A stretch of 17,634 bases of DNA from an uncultured Proteiniphilum sp. (GTDB lineage Bacteria > Bacteroidota > Bacteroidia > Bacteroidales > Dysgonomonadaceae). The stretch's first letter is position 1; each line of letters opens with the position of its first letter. The stretch lies in the NCBI RefSeq assembly GCF_937873925.1, contig NZ_CALNAT010000116.1, forward strand, positions 1 through 17,634, given 5' to 3'. Position numbers and translations under genes: made by a program. Under the pieces are notes generated by a model, which was given only the letters and a program-made list of their open reading frames with translations, made no database searches and was not told where the DNA came from. This document shows positions 7,196 to 14,114 of the stretch, piece after piece.

Positions 7196-8569
7196 TTACT
7201 TCTGCCAGTCTTTGTATTTATACTCGCACCCCTGCCATTCAGGATCTATACGAACATACGTCTTCCTTATTTTATCCTGCAGCCATTCGTCCACGAGTTT
7301 CTGCTGCCTGGCGTTCTCAGCCATCTGCTTGATGGTCTGGTAGTCGTTATTGATATTGGCCCGGTGCCCTTCGTTACGGTCCGTGATCTTAATGATGCCT
7401 GCCACCTGGCGTCCTTTGTCGTTCATCATGATAAACGGTTTGGACACCTCTCCTTTGGCCATCTCACCCGCAATTTTTGCGATATCCTGGTTCAGTTCGT
7501 TCAACGGGAAACGGGGTGTGCCGGCATGGGCGCTCCTGGGGGTATTGTTCACCATGATCCCTTTATTGTTCCTGGTATCTTTATCGGCAGAGAGATAAGT
7601 GGCCGCATCGTCGAACGCGATCTTCTTTTCCATGATCCCCGTCCTGATGGAATCGAGCCGGATCAGCGCCGTGTCGAGCGACTCCTGGGGTACTTTGGGT
7701 TTCAGCAGAATATGGCGGAAATTCGCCATATCGCTCCTTCGTTCGATTAACTGGATGATATGAAAACCATATTCCGTTTCCACTATATTCGATACTTTTT
7801 GCGGATCGTTCAGGGTGAAAGCCACATTAGCAAACTCCGGGGATAAAACCGAGCGGTTCATAAACCCGAGTTCCCCTCCTCTCATGGCTGTCCCCGGATC
7901 TTCGGAATGGATCAAGGCCAAGGTAGAAAGGCTATTCTTGCCACTGGTTATCTGCTCCGTAAAATCACGCAGTTGGGCTTTCACCTTATCGATCTCCACC
8001 AAAGGAATTTCCGGTTCCACGGTAATGATCTGCACTTCCAACGTGGTCGGGATAAAAGGCAGGCTATCCTGCGGGAGGCTGTTATAAAACTTACGAATTT
8101 CGGAAGGTGTCAGCAATATATTTCCGAAATGTTTTTGCTGCACTCCCTCTATCAGTTGCTGTTCACGAATTTGCTCACGCAGGTCTTCCCTGATGGTAGC
8201 GAGGTTTTTACCCCAGTATTCTTCTAACCTCTCTACTGAGCCGACGGAAGCAATCTGTTCATTGATCCAATACTCGAGCGTACGGCTCACCTGTGACTCC
8301 TGCACAGTAATGCTGTCTAATTTGGCCTGATCGAGAAACAGTTTCCTGATGGCCAACTGCTCGGGAATAAAACAGTAAGGGTCACCTTCAATACGTTGGT
8401 TCTGCATCAGTATCTCCTTACGGTACTCTTCCACCTCTGATTTCAGGATGGCTTCATCGCCCACTACCCACACGATCTCGTCGATCACATTATTTTGGGC
8501 GATCATCAGACTGGGAACGGCTGACAACGCTATAAGAAAGAACAATATTATCTTCACTGAATATTTCAT
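7196..8569 (-). CDS. SurA-like periplasmic chaperone / peptidyl-prolyl isomerase with two parvulin domains
   Basis: The 457-residue protein has a signal peptide (residues 1-24, ending LMIAQ). The N-terminal chaperone domain (about 25-175) opens with VIDEIVWVVGDEAILKSEV, close to the SurA start 'D.vaavVnd.vI..s.v'. The first parvulin domain (about 178-278) has EDPGTAMRGGELGFM and ETEYGFHIIQLIERR. The second (about 283-395) starts with FRHILLKPKV but is more divergent, with NKGIMVNN in place of GGELG. The C-terminal helix is about 400-457. In the periplasm such proteins escort outer-membrane proteins to the BAM machine. Placement directly before the OstA-like gene suggests a joint outer-membrane and LPS assembly unit. 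A 304-nt gap separates it from ppdK. Confidence 0.88.
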   Translation of the reverse strand: MKYSVKIILFFLIALSAVPSLMIAQNNVIDEIVWVVGDEAILKSEVEEYRKEILMQNQRIEGDPYCFIPEQLAIRKLFLDQAKLDSITVQESQVSRTLEYWINEQIASVGSVERLEEYWGKNLATIREDLREQIREQQLIEGVQQKHFGNILLTPSEIRKFYNSLPQDSLPFIPTTLEVQIITVEPEIPLVEIDKVKAQLRDFTEQITSGKNSLSTLALIHSEDPGTAMRGGELGFMNRSVLSPEFANVAFTLNDPQKVSNIVETEYGFHIIQLIERRSDMANFRHILLKPKVPQESLDTALIRLDSIRTGIMEKKIAFDDAATYLSADKDTRNNKGIMVNNTPRSAHAGTPRFPLNELNQDIAKIAGEMAKGEVSKPFIMMNDKGRQVAGIIKITDRNEGHRANINNDYQTIKQMAENARQQKLVDEWLQDKIRKTYVRIDPEWQGCEYKYKDWQK

Positions 8570-8580
8570 ATGATTATTTA

Positions 8581-8616
8581 TTTAGAACAAAGAATAAAGA
8601 GCAAAGAACAAAGACA
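8581..8616. repeat. A-rich heptamer repeat, copy 2
   Basis: Four tandem heptamers (8588-8615: CAAAGAA, TAAAGAG, CAAAGAA, CAAAGAC) follow TTTAGAA. The block matches 97-132 at 33 of 36 bases. It begins 11 nt upstream of the SurA-like start codon, so it lies in that gene's leader or promoter region. Confidence 0.6.
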
Positions 8617-8622
8617 TTTTCT

Positions 8623-8662
8623 GATTTATTGATTCAGCGATTTAACGATTTGCCGATTATAA
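8623..8662. repeat. Octamer array, GATT every 8 bp
   Basis: Five consecutive 8-bp units begin with GATT, at 8623, 8631, 8639, 8647 and 8655: GATTTATT, GATTCAGC, GATTTAAC, GATTTGCC, GATTATAA. The array directly follows the heptamer repeat in the 304-nt gap between ppdK and the SurA-like gene. From 8663 to 8824 I see only AT-rich sequence and no exact TAnnTTTG promoter for the SurA-like gene. Confidence 0.55.
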
Positions 8663-8824
8663 TTATTATATCTCCAAATCATCCCATCATCAAATTAATT
8701 ATACTCATGCTCGTTTCACAAGTCGATCCGTTTAAAATACTGATGTAAAAGTAATGATAATCCCCTTAGCAGCAAAATAGTTTGATGGTTAAAAGTAGTT
8801 ATAAAGGATTGGCGGTATAAACAA

Positions 8825-8852
8825 GCAGAGACGCCGTCCAGGGCGCCTCTGC
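8825..8852 (-). terminator. Hairpin terminator of ppdK
   Basis: In the minus-strand transcript, 11 consecutive pairs (one of them G-U) form between 8842-8852 and 8825-8835, with a 6-nt loop. The stem is GC-rich, and a modest U-rich stretch (UUGUUUAU) follows. It lies 21 nt past the ppdK stop codon. The U-tract is short, but the position and stem strength fit an intrinsic terminator. Confidence 0.75.
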
Positions 8853-8873
8853 AAAAAATATCCAATTTACCGT

Positions 8874-11594
8874 TTATCCTTCAATCGCTGCCTGTGCTGC
8901 CGCCAGACGTGCAATGGGCACGCGGAACGGTGAACAGGAAACGTAGTTCAGCCCCACCGTATGGCAGAACTTCACCGATGAGGGTTCACCTCCGTGCTCC
9001 CCACAGATGCCGCACTTAAGGGTAGGCTTGACTTCGCGTCCTTTCTGCACAGCCATTCTCACGAGCTGCCCCACCCCGTTCTGGTCGAGCACGGCAAACG
9101 GGTCGTGCTTGAGGATTCCCTTATCGATGTACATAGGCAGGAATTTGGCCACATCGTCGCGGCTATAACCGAAGGTCATCTGGGTTAGGTCGTTCGTCCC
9201 GAAAGAGAAGAAATCGGCTTCCTTGGCGATCTTATGCGCCGTAAGTGCGGCCCGCGGGATCTCGATCATCGTACCGATCTTGTATTCCACCGAATCGTTC
9301 TTTTCTGCAAATACTTCACGGATGGTATTCTCGATGATATCTTTCTGCGCTTTGAACTCATACACGATACCGGTAAGGGGTACCATGATCTCGGGGCAGG
9401 CTTTCACTCCCTCTTTCTTCAGTTCAATAGCCACCTCCATGATGGCGCGGGCCTGCATCTCGGTGATCTCCGGGTAGAGGTTTCCGAGGCGGCAACCACG
9501 CAGACCGAGCATCGGGTTCGATTCCATCAGTCCTTCCACCCGTTCGTGAATATCTTTGTAGGATATGCCCATTACCCTGGCCATCTCCATCTGTCCCTTT
9601 TCATCGTGAGGAACAAATTCGTGCAACGGCGGGTCAAGCAGGCGAACAGTAACGGGCAGGCCGTCCATCGCCCTGAAAATTCCGGCAAAGTCTTTTTTCT
9701 GTAACGGAAGCAGCTTTTCCAACGCTTTGCGCCGTCCTTCTTCGTCTTTAGCAAGGATCATCTCCCGCATGGGAACGATCTTATCTTCTTCGAAGAACAT
9801 GTGTTCCGTACGGCACAGGCCAATACCTCTTGCACCGAAATCGCGGGCTACATTGGCGTCCTGCGGGGTATCCGCATTGGTTCTCACATCCATGCGCGCA
9901 TATTTATCGGCAATTTCCATCAATTCGTTGAAATCAGCATCCAATTCGGCATCCTGGGTTTCTATTCTGCCCTCATAGACATAGCCGGTAGAGCCGTCCA
10001 AGGAGATCCAATCGCCTTCTTTCAGCTCTTTACCATAAATGGTCATGGTTCGTTCCTTATAGTTGATCACCACATTATTGGCTGCCGATACACAGCACTT
10101 ACCCATCCCTCTTGCTACCACGGCAGCGTGGGAAGTCATCCCTCCACGGGCAGTAAGGATTCCCTGTGCCGAAGCCATACCGCGCAGGTCTTCGGGTGAT
10201 GTCTCAATACGGCAGAGAATCACCTTTTTACCCTCCCTGCTCCACTCTTCAGCCTCATCGGCATGGAATACCACCTGGCCGGTGGCCGCTCCCGGTGAAG
10301 CGGGCAAACCATTGGTCAGCGGTTTTGCCTGAGCGAGCAATTTCTTATCAAAGACAGGATGGAGCAACTCATCCAGTTTTTCGGGATCGCACCGTTTCAG
10401 CGCGGTTTTTTCATCAATATATCCCTGGTGGAGCATATCGATGGCGATCTTCACCATCGCCGCACCGGTGCGTTTTCCGCTACGGGTCTGCAACAGCCAG
10501 AGCTTACCGTCCTGAATGGTGAATTCAAGGTCTTGCATATCCTTGAAATAATCTTCCAATTTCTGCTGCACTGCAATCAGCTCCTGTGCACATGCGGGAA
10601 GCGCTTCTTCGAGCGAAGGGTATTTTGCAGCGCGTTCCTCTTCGGAAATACCCTGCATTTTCGCCCAACGACGGGATCCCTCGATGGTGATCTGCTGGGG
10701 GGTACGTACTCCGGCAACCACATCTTCCCCCTGCGCATCGATCAGGTACTCGCCGTTGAAGATATCTTCTCCCGTGGCGGCATCGCGGGTAAAAGCCACG
10801 CCTGTGGCTGAGGTCTTACCCATGTTGCCATACACCATGGCCTGCACATTCACTGCCGTTCCCCATTCTTCGGGGAAATTGTTCATTTTGCGATAAAGGA
10901 TAGCACGTTCATTCATCCAGCTATTGAATACAGCGCACACCGCTCCCCACAACTGATCCCAGGGATTTACCGGGAAATCGTTGCCGGTGCTTTCTTTCAC
11001 GGCTGCCTTGAATCTTTTTACAAGTTCTTTCAGATCGTCAGTGGTGAGTTCCGTATCCAGTTCCACTCCTTTCGACTGTTTCATCTCATCCATGATCTCT
11101 TCGAAAGGATCGATATCTTCCTTACTTTGGGGCTTCATTCCCAGCACCACATCCCCATACATCTGCACAAAACGCCGGTAAGAGTCCCATGCGAAACGTT
11201 CATTGCCCGATTTCCTGGCAATTCCTTCCACGGCATCGTCATTCAGACCCAGGTTCAACACAGTGTCCATCATTCCCGGCATGGATACGCGCGCACCGGA
11301 ACGGACAGATACCAGGCAAGGATTCTCCTTGTCTCCGAATTTTGTTTCCGTCAGCTTCTCGATCTGAGCTACGGCCTCCTCAACCTCCCCTTTCAGGATC
11401 CCTACCACGTAATCCTTACCCAATTCATTATATTCCGTACAGACTTCCGTGGTAATGGTAAAACCCGGAGGAACGGGAACGCCAATTAAATTCATTTCAG
11501 CAAGGTTCGCTCCTTTTCCTCCGAGCAGGTTTTTCATATCCGCCCGCCCTTCGGCCGCACCGTTTCCAAAAGTATAAACTCTCTTCTTTTCCAT
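8874..11594 (-). CDS. ppdK: Pyruvate, phosphate dikinase
   Basis: PPDK interconverts pyruvate + ATP + Pi with phosphoenolpyruvate + AMP + PPi in the cytoplasm. In anaerobic Bacteroidetes it can run glycolytically or gluconeogenically. The 906-residue length is normal. The N-terminal ATP-grasp part contains KNLLGGKGANLAEM (21-34) and CLVSVRSGARVSMPGMMDTV (93-112). The phosphohistidine swivelling domain has GGMTSH489AAVVARGMGKC, with H489 as the phosphocarrier and T487 at the position phosphorylated in plant PPDK. The C-terminal TIM-barrel domain carries the PEP/pyruvate site, with KCGIC864GEHGG, where C864 matches the general acid, and a canonical SCSPFRVPIARLAAAQA end. It is flanked by its own -7 box and a terminator, so it is probably monocistronic. 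Confidence 0.97.
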   Translation of the reverse strand: MEKKRVYTFGNGAAEGRADMKNLLGGKGANLAEMNLIGVPVPPGFTITTEVCTEYNELGKDYVVGILKGEVEEAVAQIEKLTETKFGDKENPCLVSVRSGARVSMPGMMDTVLNLGLNDDAVEGIARKSGNERFAWDSYRRFVQMYGDVVLGMKPQSKEDIDPFEEIMDEMKQSKGVELDTELTTDDLKELVKRFKAAVKESTGNDFPVNPWDQLWGAVCAVFNSWMNERAILYRKMNNFPEEWGTAVNVQAMVYGNMGKTSATGVAFTRDAATGEDIFNGEYLIDAQGEDVVAGVRTPQQITIEGSRRWAKMQGISEEERAAKYPSLEEALPACAQELIAVQQKLEDYFKDMQDLEFTIQDGKLWLLQTRSGKRTGAAMVKIAIDMLHQGYIDEKTALKRCDPEKLDELLHPVFDKKLLAQAKPLTNGLPASPGAATGQVVFHADEAEEWSREGKKVILCRIETSPEDLRGMASAQGILTARGGMTSHAAVVARGMGKCCVSAANNVVINYKERTMTIYGKELKEGDWISLDGSTGYVYEGRIETQDAELDADFNELMEIADKYARMDVRTNADTPQDANVARDFGARGIGLCRTEHMFFEEDKIVPMREMILAKDEEGRRKALEKLLPLQKKDFAGIFRAMDGLPVTVRLLDPPLHEFVPHDEKGQMEMARVMGISYKDIHERVEGLMESNPMLGLRGCRLGNLYPEITEMQARAIMEVAIELKKEGVKACPEIMVPLTGIVYEFKAQKDIIENTIREVFAEKNDSVEYKIGTMIEIPRAALTAHKIAKEADFFSFGTNDLTQMTFGYSRDDVAKFLPMYIDKGILKHDPFAVLDQNGVGQLVRMAVQKGREVKPTLKCGICGEHGGEPSSVKFCHTVGLNYVSCSPFRVPIARLAAAQAAIEG

Positions 11595-11654
11595 TTGATG
11601 TTAAGTAATGATAAGTTAAATGTTAATATTTTATTATTCCTTTCATTGTATCCG

Positions 11655-11662
11655 CAAATATA
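11655..11662 (-). promoter_or_regulatory. Probable ppdK promoter (-7 box)
   Basis: The minus strand has TATATTTG at 11655-11662, an exact match to TAnnTTTG, about 61 bp upstream of the ppdK ATG. No clear TTTG or TTG is found 19-21 bp further upstream, so the -33 element is weak or absent. Confidence 0.5.
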
Positions 11663-11721
11663 GCAATTTATCTAAAACATAAGTCATTATGATAGATTAC
11701 TTTTCTCTATACTATTTTTTA

Positions 11722-12693
11722 TCACATTTTTGTTATGGAATCGGGCTTCAACCGTCCCGTAAGATCAGGTTTTAAAGGCCTTATGGAATCCGGCTCCAAA
11801 GGCTTCAAGGAATCCGGCATCAACGGTTCTCCGTCCGGGATATCCGGTTTCAGGCTTAAAGTATCTGCCTTTGAAAGGGTTTCCGGCGTATCCCCGAAAT
11901 ATATATTATGTAGCTGGATCGGTGGGATTACACCGGTGGGATTCTGCAGGTGGACAAAACCTCTTATTTCGGTGATCGTATCACCCGGAATATACTTCGA
12001 GGCGAAGAATTCATAAGTCCTATTCTCTCTTATATTTTGAAACCGGTAGATGGTCGTATCGGAATAAACCAATGTAAGCAACGATGTAAAAGCGGAAGAC
12101 AACCGGGATGGGACTCCTATTGCACTGAATGTGAACAGAAAATCGTCTCCGGTAACTTTGGAAGAGATATCGGCGAAATCCAAACGGAACCTGAAGCCTT
12201 TTTTCATATCCGGCATCGAGAATATATAGACAGGCGGCAGATAGGACGGCGGTAACAGTGCGGGATCTGTCGGCTTCGCCTGATTCTGCTGTACTATCAT
12301 GTCATCCACCCCTTGCCGGGCACGTTGCAGACGCGCTTTCACCGAATCGTTCATCTTCAGATAGAGGTCGATCCTGTCGGAATACCACGATAACGAAGTA
12401 TCCCATTGGGCCTGGGTAGTTTTATGCGCTTGGAACACCTTATTGATGTATGCCTCTTTTTTGGCGGGGGTGTCAAAATTATAATAGTCGTTTTCCATGG
12501 TCGCTTCGGCGATGTACACATCATACATCAACCGCTCCATCTGCTTCCTGTTCAATACCTCCTTCGGACGGTTCTGACAGGAGTAGACTCCCCCGACCAG
12601 CAGCACGAACAGGAAAAGACAAGTAATACTTTTTCTATATTTCACTCCTGTCGGTCTGGTTTTCTTTCTCTTTATCCAATTTGGCACGCTCAT
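11722..12693 (-). CDS. DUF4296 lipoprotein
   Basis: The protein has a lipoprotein signal sequence (KYRKSITCLFLFVLLVGGVYSC, residues 18-39 in two parts: a basic n-region, then a hydrophobic core) with lipobox cysteine C39. A DUF4296 region follows (about 45-135: RKQMERLMYDVYIAEATME, then QWDTSLSWYSDRIDLYLKM). Function is unknown; the family is common in Bacteroidetes. The ATG at 12693 overlaps lspA by 59 nt and gives an unusually long basic N-terminus. A GTG at 12645 (residue 17) overlaps lspA by only 11 nt and gives a typical signal peptide of 307-residue protein, but AGGAG lies just 1 nt before it. I keep the longer form as the outer limit and think the GTG at least as likely. The C-terminus ends in four octapeptide repeats. 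It is translationally close to lspA, the peptidase that would process it. Confidence 0.75.
   Translation of the reverse strand: MSVPNWIKRKKTRPTGVKYRKSITCLFLFVLLVGGVYSCQNRPKEVLNRKQMERLMYDVYIAEATMENDYYNFDTPAKKEAYINKVFQAHKTTQAQWDTSLSWYSDRIDLYLKMNDSVKARLQRARQGVDDMIVQQNQAKPTDPALLPPSYLPPVYIFSMPDMKKGFRFRLDFADISSKVTGDDFLFTFSAIGVPSRLSSAFTSLLTLVYSDTTIYRFQNIRENRTYEFFASKYIPGDTITEIRGFVHLQNPTGVIPPIQLHNIYFGDTPETLSKADTLSLKPDIPDGEPLMPDSLKPLEPDSIRPLKPDLTGRLKPDSITKM
11725..11820 (-). repeat. Four 24-bp repeats encoding octapeptides at the C-terminus of the DUF4296 protein
   Basis: In translation order the units are MPDSLKPL (11797-11820), EPDSIRPL (11773-11796), KPDLTGRL (11749-11772) and KPDSITKM (11725-11748). 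The consensus is x-P-D-S-[LI]-[KR]-P-L, and the array ends at the stop codon. The preceding LKPDIPDGEPL looks like a more diverged unit. A Pro-rich tail of this kind would be extended and flexible. Confidence 0.75.
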
Positions 12694-13312
12694 TTTTTGA
12701 GAGCAATGAATAAGATAATGTTCTTCTGTAAAACAGCAGTATCAGGATCACCCCCACCGTAATAGCCGAATCGGCAATATTAAAGATAAACCGGAAGAAA
12801 AGGAACTCCTCACCTCCCAGAAAGGGAATCCAGGCGGGATATGTGCCGCTGATCAGCGGAAAGTAGAGCATATCCACCACCCGTCCGTGAAGAAGGGAAG
12901 CGTACCCTTCACCCCAGGGTACAAAAGAAGCCACATGTCCCGGATAACTTGCTTCAAAAAAGACTCCGTAGAAGATACTGTCTATTATATTCCCCGATGC
13001 ACCGGCCAAAATCAACGCTACACAGGCAATAAACCCGGCTCGGTAATTCTGCTTTATCAACCGCGACAGATAGATGACAATAAAAATAACAGCGATGATA
13101 CGGAAAAGCGAGAGAAACAGTTTTCCTCCCGCCTCGATACCGAACGCCATTCCATTATTCTCCACAAAATAGATCTTGAACCAGTCGAAAACATCAATGG
13201 CATCATATAATCCCATATGTGTTTTCACCCATATTTTGGAAAGTTGATCGACGAACAGTACCCCCACAACAACGGCTATAGCAATCCATCTCTTTCCTAT
13301 ACTATTCTTCAT
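12635..13312 (-). CDS. lspA: Lipoprotein signal peptidase II (prolipoprotein signal peptidase)
   Basis: LspA cleaves the signal peptide of lipid-modified prolipoproteins in the inner membrane. Expected motifs are present in order: VDQLSK (21-26), ENNGMAFG (51-58), AGASGNIIDS (103-112), GRVVDMLYFPL (143-153) and FNIADSAITVG (177-187). D147 and D181 match the catalytic aspartate pair, and D111 is the other conserved aspartate. Four membrane segments are expected. At 225 residues it is longer than the ~165 of E. coli, because of about 30 extra residues between GNIID and RVVDM, about 15 more before FNIAD, and a charged C-terminal tail. It starts 95 nt after the TraR/DksA-like gene and overlaps the DUF4296 lipoprotein gene, so the group is probably one operon. 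Confidence 0.95.
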   Translation of the reverse strand: MKNSIGKRWIAIAVVVGVLFVDQLSKIWVKTHMGLYDAIDVFDWFKIYFVENNGMAFGIEAGGKLFLSLFRIIAVIFIVIYLSRLIKQNYRAGFIACVALILAGASGNIIDSIFYGVFFEASYPGHVASFVPWGEGYASLLHGRVVDMLYFPLISGTYPAWIPFLGGEEFLFFRFIFNIADSAITVGVILILLFYRRTLSYSLLSKNERAKLDKEKENQTDRSEI

Positions 13313-13407
13313 ACGTTTTCTTTATATTATGGGCATGAAAATCCGGAAAGGAGCATCCCCCTCTCTTCAACCTTCACAGATGCCGGCCACATTTTCATTG
13401 GAAAGTG

Positions 13408-13788
13408 TTATTTCTTCTTTTGCGACTTGGCCTCGATGCTCAGCGTGGCATGGGGCACGGCCCGAAGACGCTCTTTCGGGATCAGCTTACCGGTCTCCCG
13501 GCATATGCCGTATGTCCCGTTCTCAATGCGTACCAGGGCGGCCTGCAGATTCTGAATGAACTTCATCTGTCGTTGCGCCAGCCGGCCGGCCTCTTCTTTG
13601 GAAAGGGTGGAAGCACCTTCCTCCAACACTTTATAGGTGGGTGAGGTATCCACCGTATCATTTCCGTCGGCATTGGTTACTGCAGCACGGTAATTTTCAT
13701 ACTCCTGCCGGGCTATCTGTAATTTTTCGTTGATGATAGCACGGAATTCTTCCAATTCCTCGTCTGAATATCTCGTCTTTTCGCTCAT
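13408..13788 (-). CDS. TraR/DksA-family transcriptional regulator with reduced zinc finger
   Basis: The 126-residue protein is largely a helical coiled-coil (about residues 8-90), followed by the C-terminal globular part GTYGICRETGKLIPKERL, then RAVPHATLSIEA, which aligns clearly with the DksA/TraR zinc-finger region. Such proteins bind the RNA polymerase secondary channel and alter initiation, in E. coli together with ppGpp. Only one of the four zinc cysteines remains (C96); the others correspond to T99, S117 and A120, so the fold must be stabilised without zinc. D44-T-V-D47 lies at the coiled-coil tip, roughly where DksA has its acidic pair. The gene lies between ileS and lspA. Its probable promoter is in the hairpin repeat unit at 13882-13950, about 90 nt upstream. 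Confidence 0.88.
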   Translation of the reverse strand: MSEKTRYSDEELEEFRAIINEKLQIARQEYENYRAAVTNADGNDTVDTSPTYKVLEEGASTLSKEEAGRLAQRQMKFIQNLQAALVRIENGTYGICRETGKLIPKERLRAVPHATLSIEAKSQKKK

Positions 13789-13881
13789 AATAATTCGTTG
13801 TTTATGGCTGTGTCTCTATCGGGATCAGAGTTTAACTACAACAACCGTGGTCATTATATTGTTTATTTCATTTTTCCTCGT

Positions 13882-14086
13882 GCAAATATAATAAAAGCCG
13901 AGAGATAAGCCAAGCTTGCTTGAGCTTATCCGAGGCGCATCTTATATTCTAAATATAATAAAAGCCGAGAGGCAAGCCAAACTTGTTTACACTTGTCCGA
14001 GGCATATCTTATATTCTGTAAACATAATGAAAGCCGAGAAGTAAGCCAAGCTTGCTTGAACTTGTCCGAGGCGCATCTTATGTTCT
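13882..14086 (-). repeat. Three tandem ~69-bp hairpin repeat units
   Basis: The units are 13882-13950 (69 bp), 13951-14017 (67 bp) and 14018-14086 (69 bp), followed by GCAAATATA (14087-14095), which is the start of another unit. Each has AAGCCGAGA, a CCAAGCTTGCTTG-like core, TCCGAGGC and an end in CTTATxTTCT. In the first unit GATAAGC-CAAG-CTTG-CTTG-A-GCTTATC forms an 11-bp stem with a bulged A and a CTTG loop. In the second, CAAG/CTTG becomes CAAA/TTTA around the same loop. The array fills most of the 326-nt gap between ileS and the TraR/DksA-like gene. The 13789-13881 remainder shows nothing further. Confidence 0.85.
13883..13914 (-). promoter_or_regulatory. Promoter inside repeat unit, facing the TraR/DksA-like gene
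   Basis: The minus strand has CTTG (13911-13914), 20 bp, then TATATTTG (13883-13890). The -7 box is an exact match to TAnnTTTG. Only the unit nearest the gene keeps it: the second and third units read TATATTTA and TATGTTTA. The start would be near 13876, leaving a leader of about 88 nt. Confidence 0.55.
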
Positions 14087-14114
14087 GCAAATATACACAT
14101 AAATCGTATAATTC

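Noticed and set aside
13882..14095. Possible CRISPR array
   Set aside because: The units are contiguous and diverged with no unique spacers between them, and no cas genes are present.
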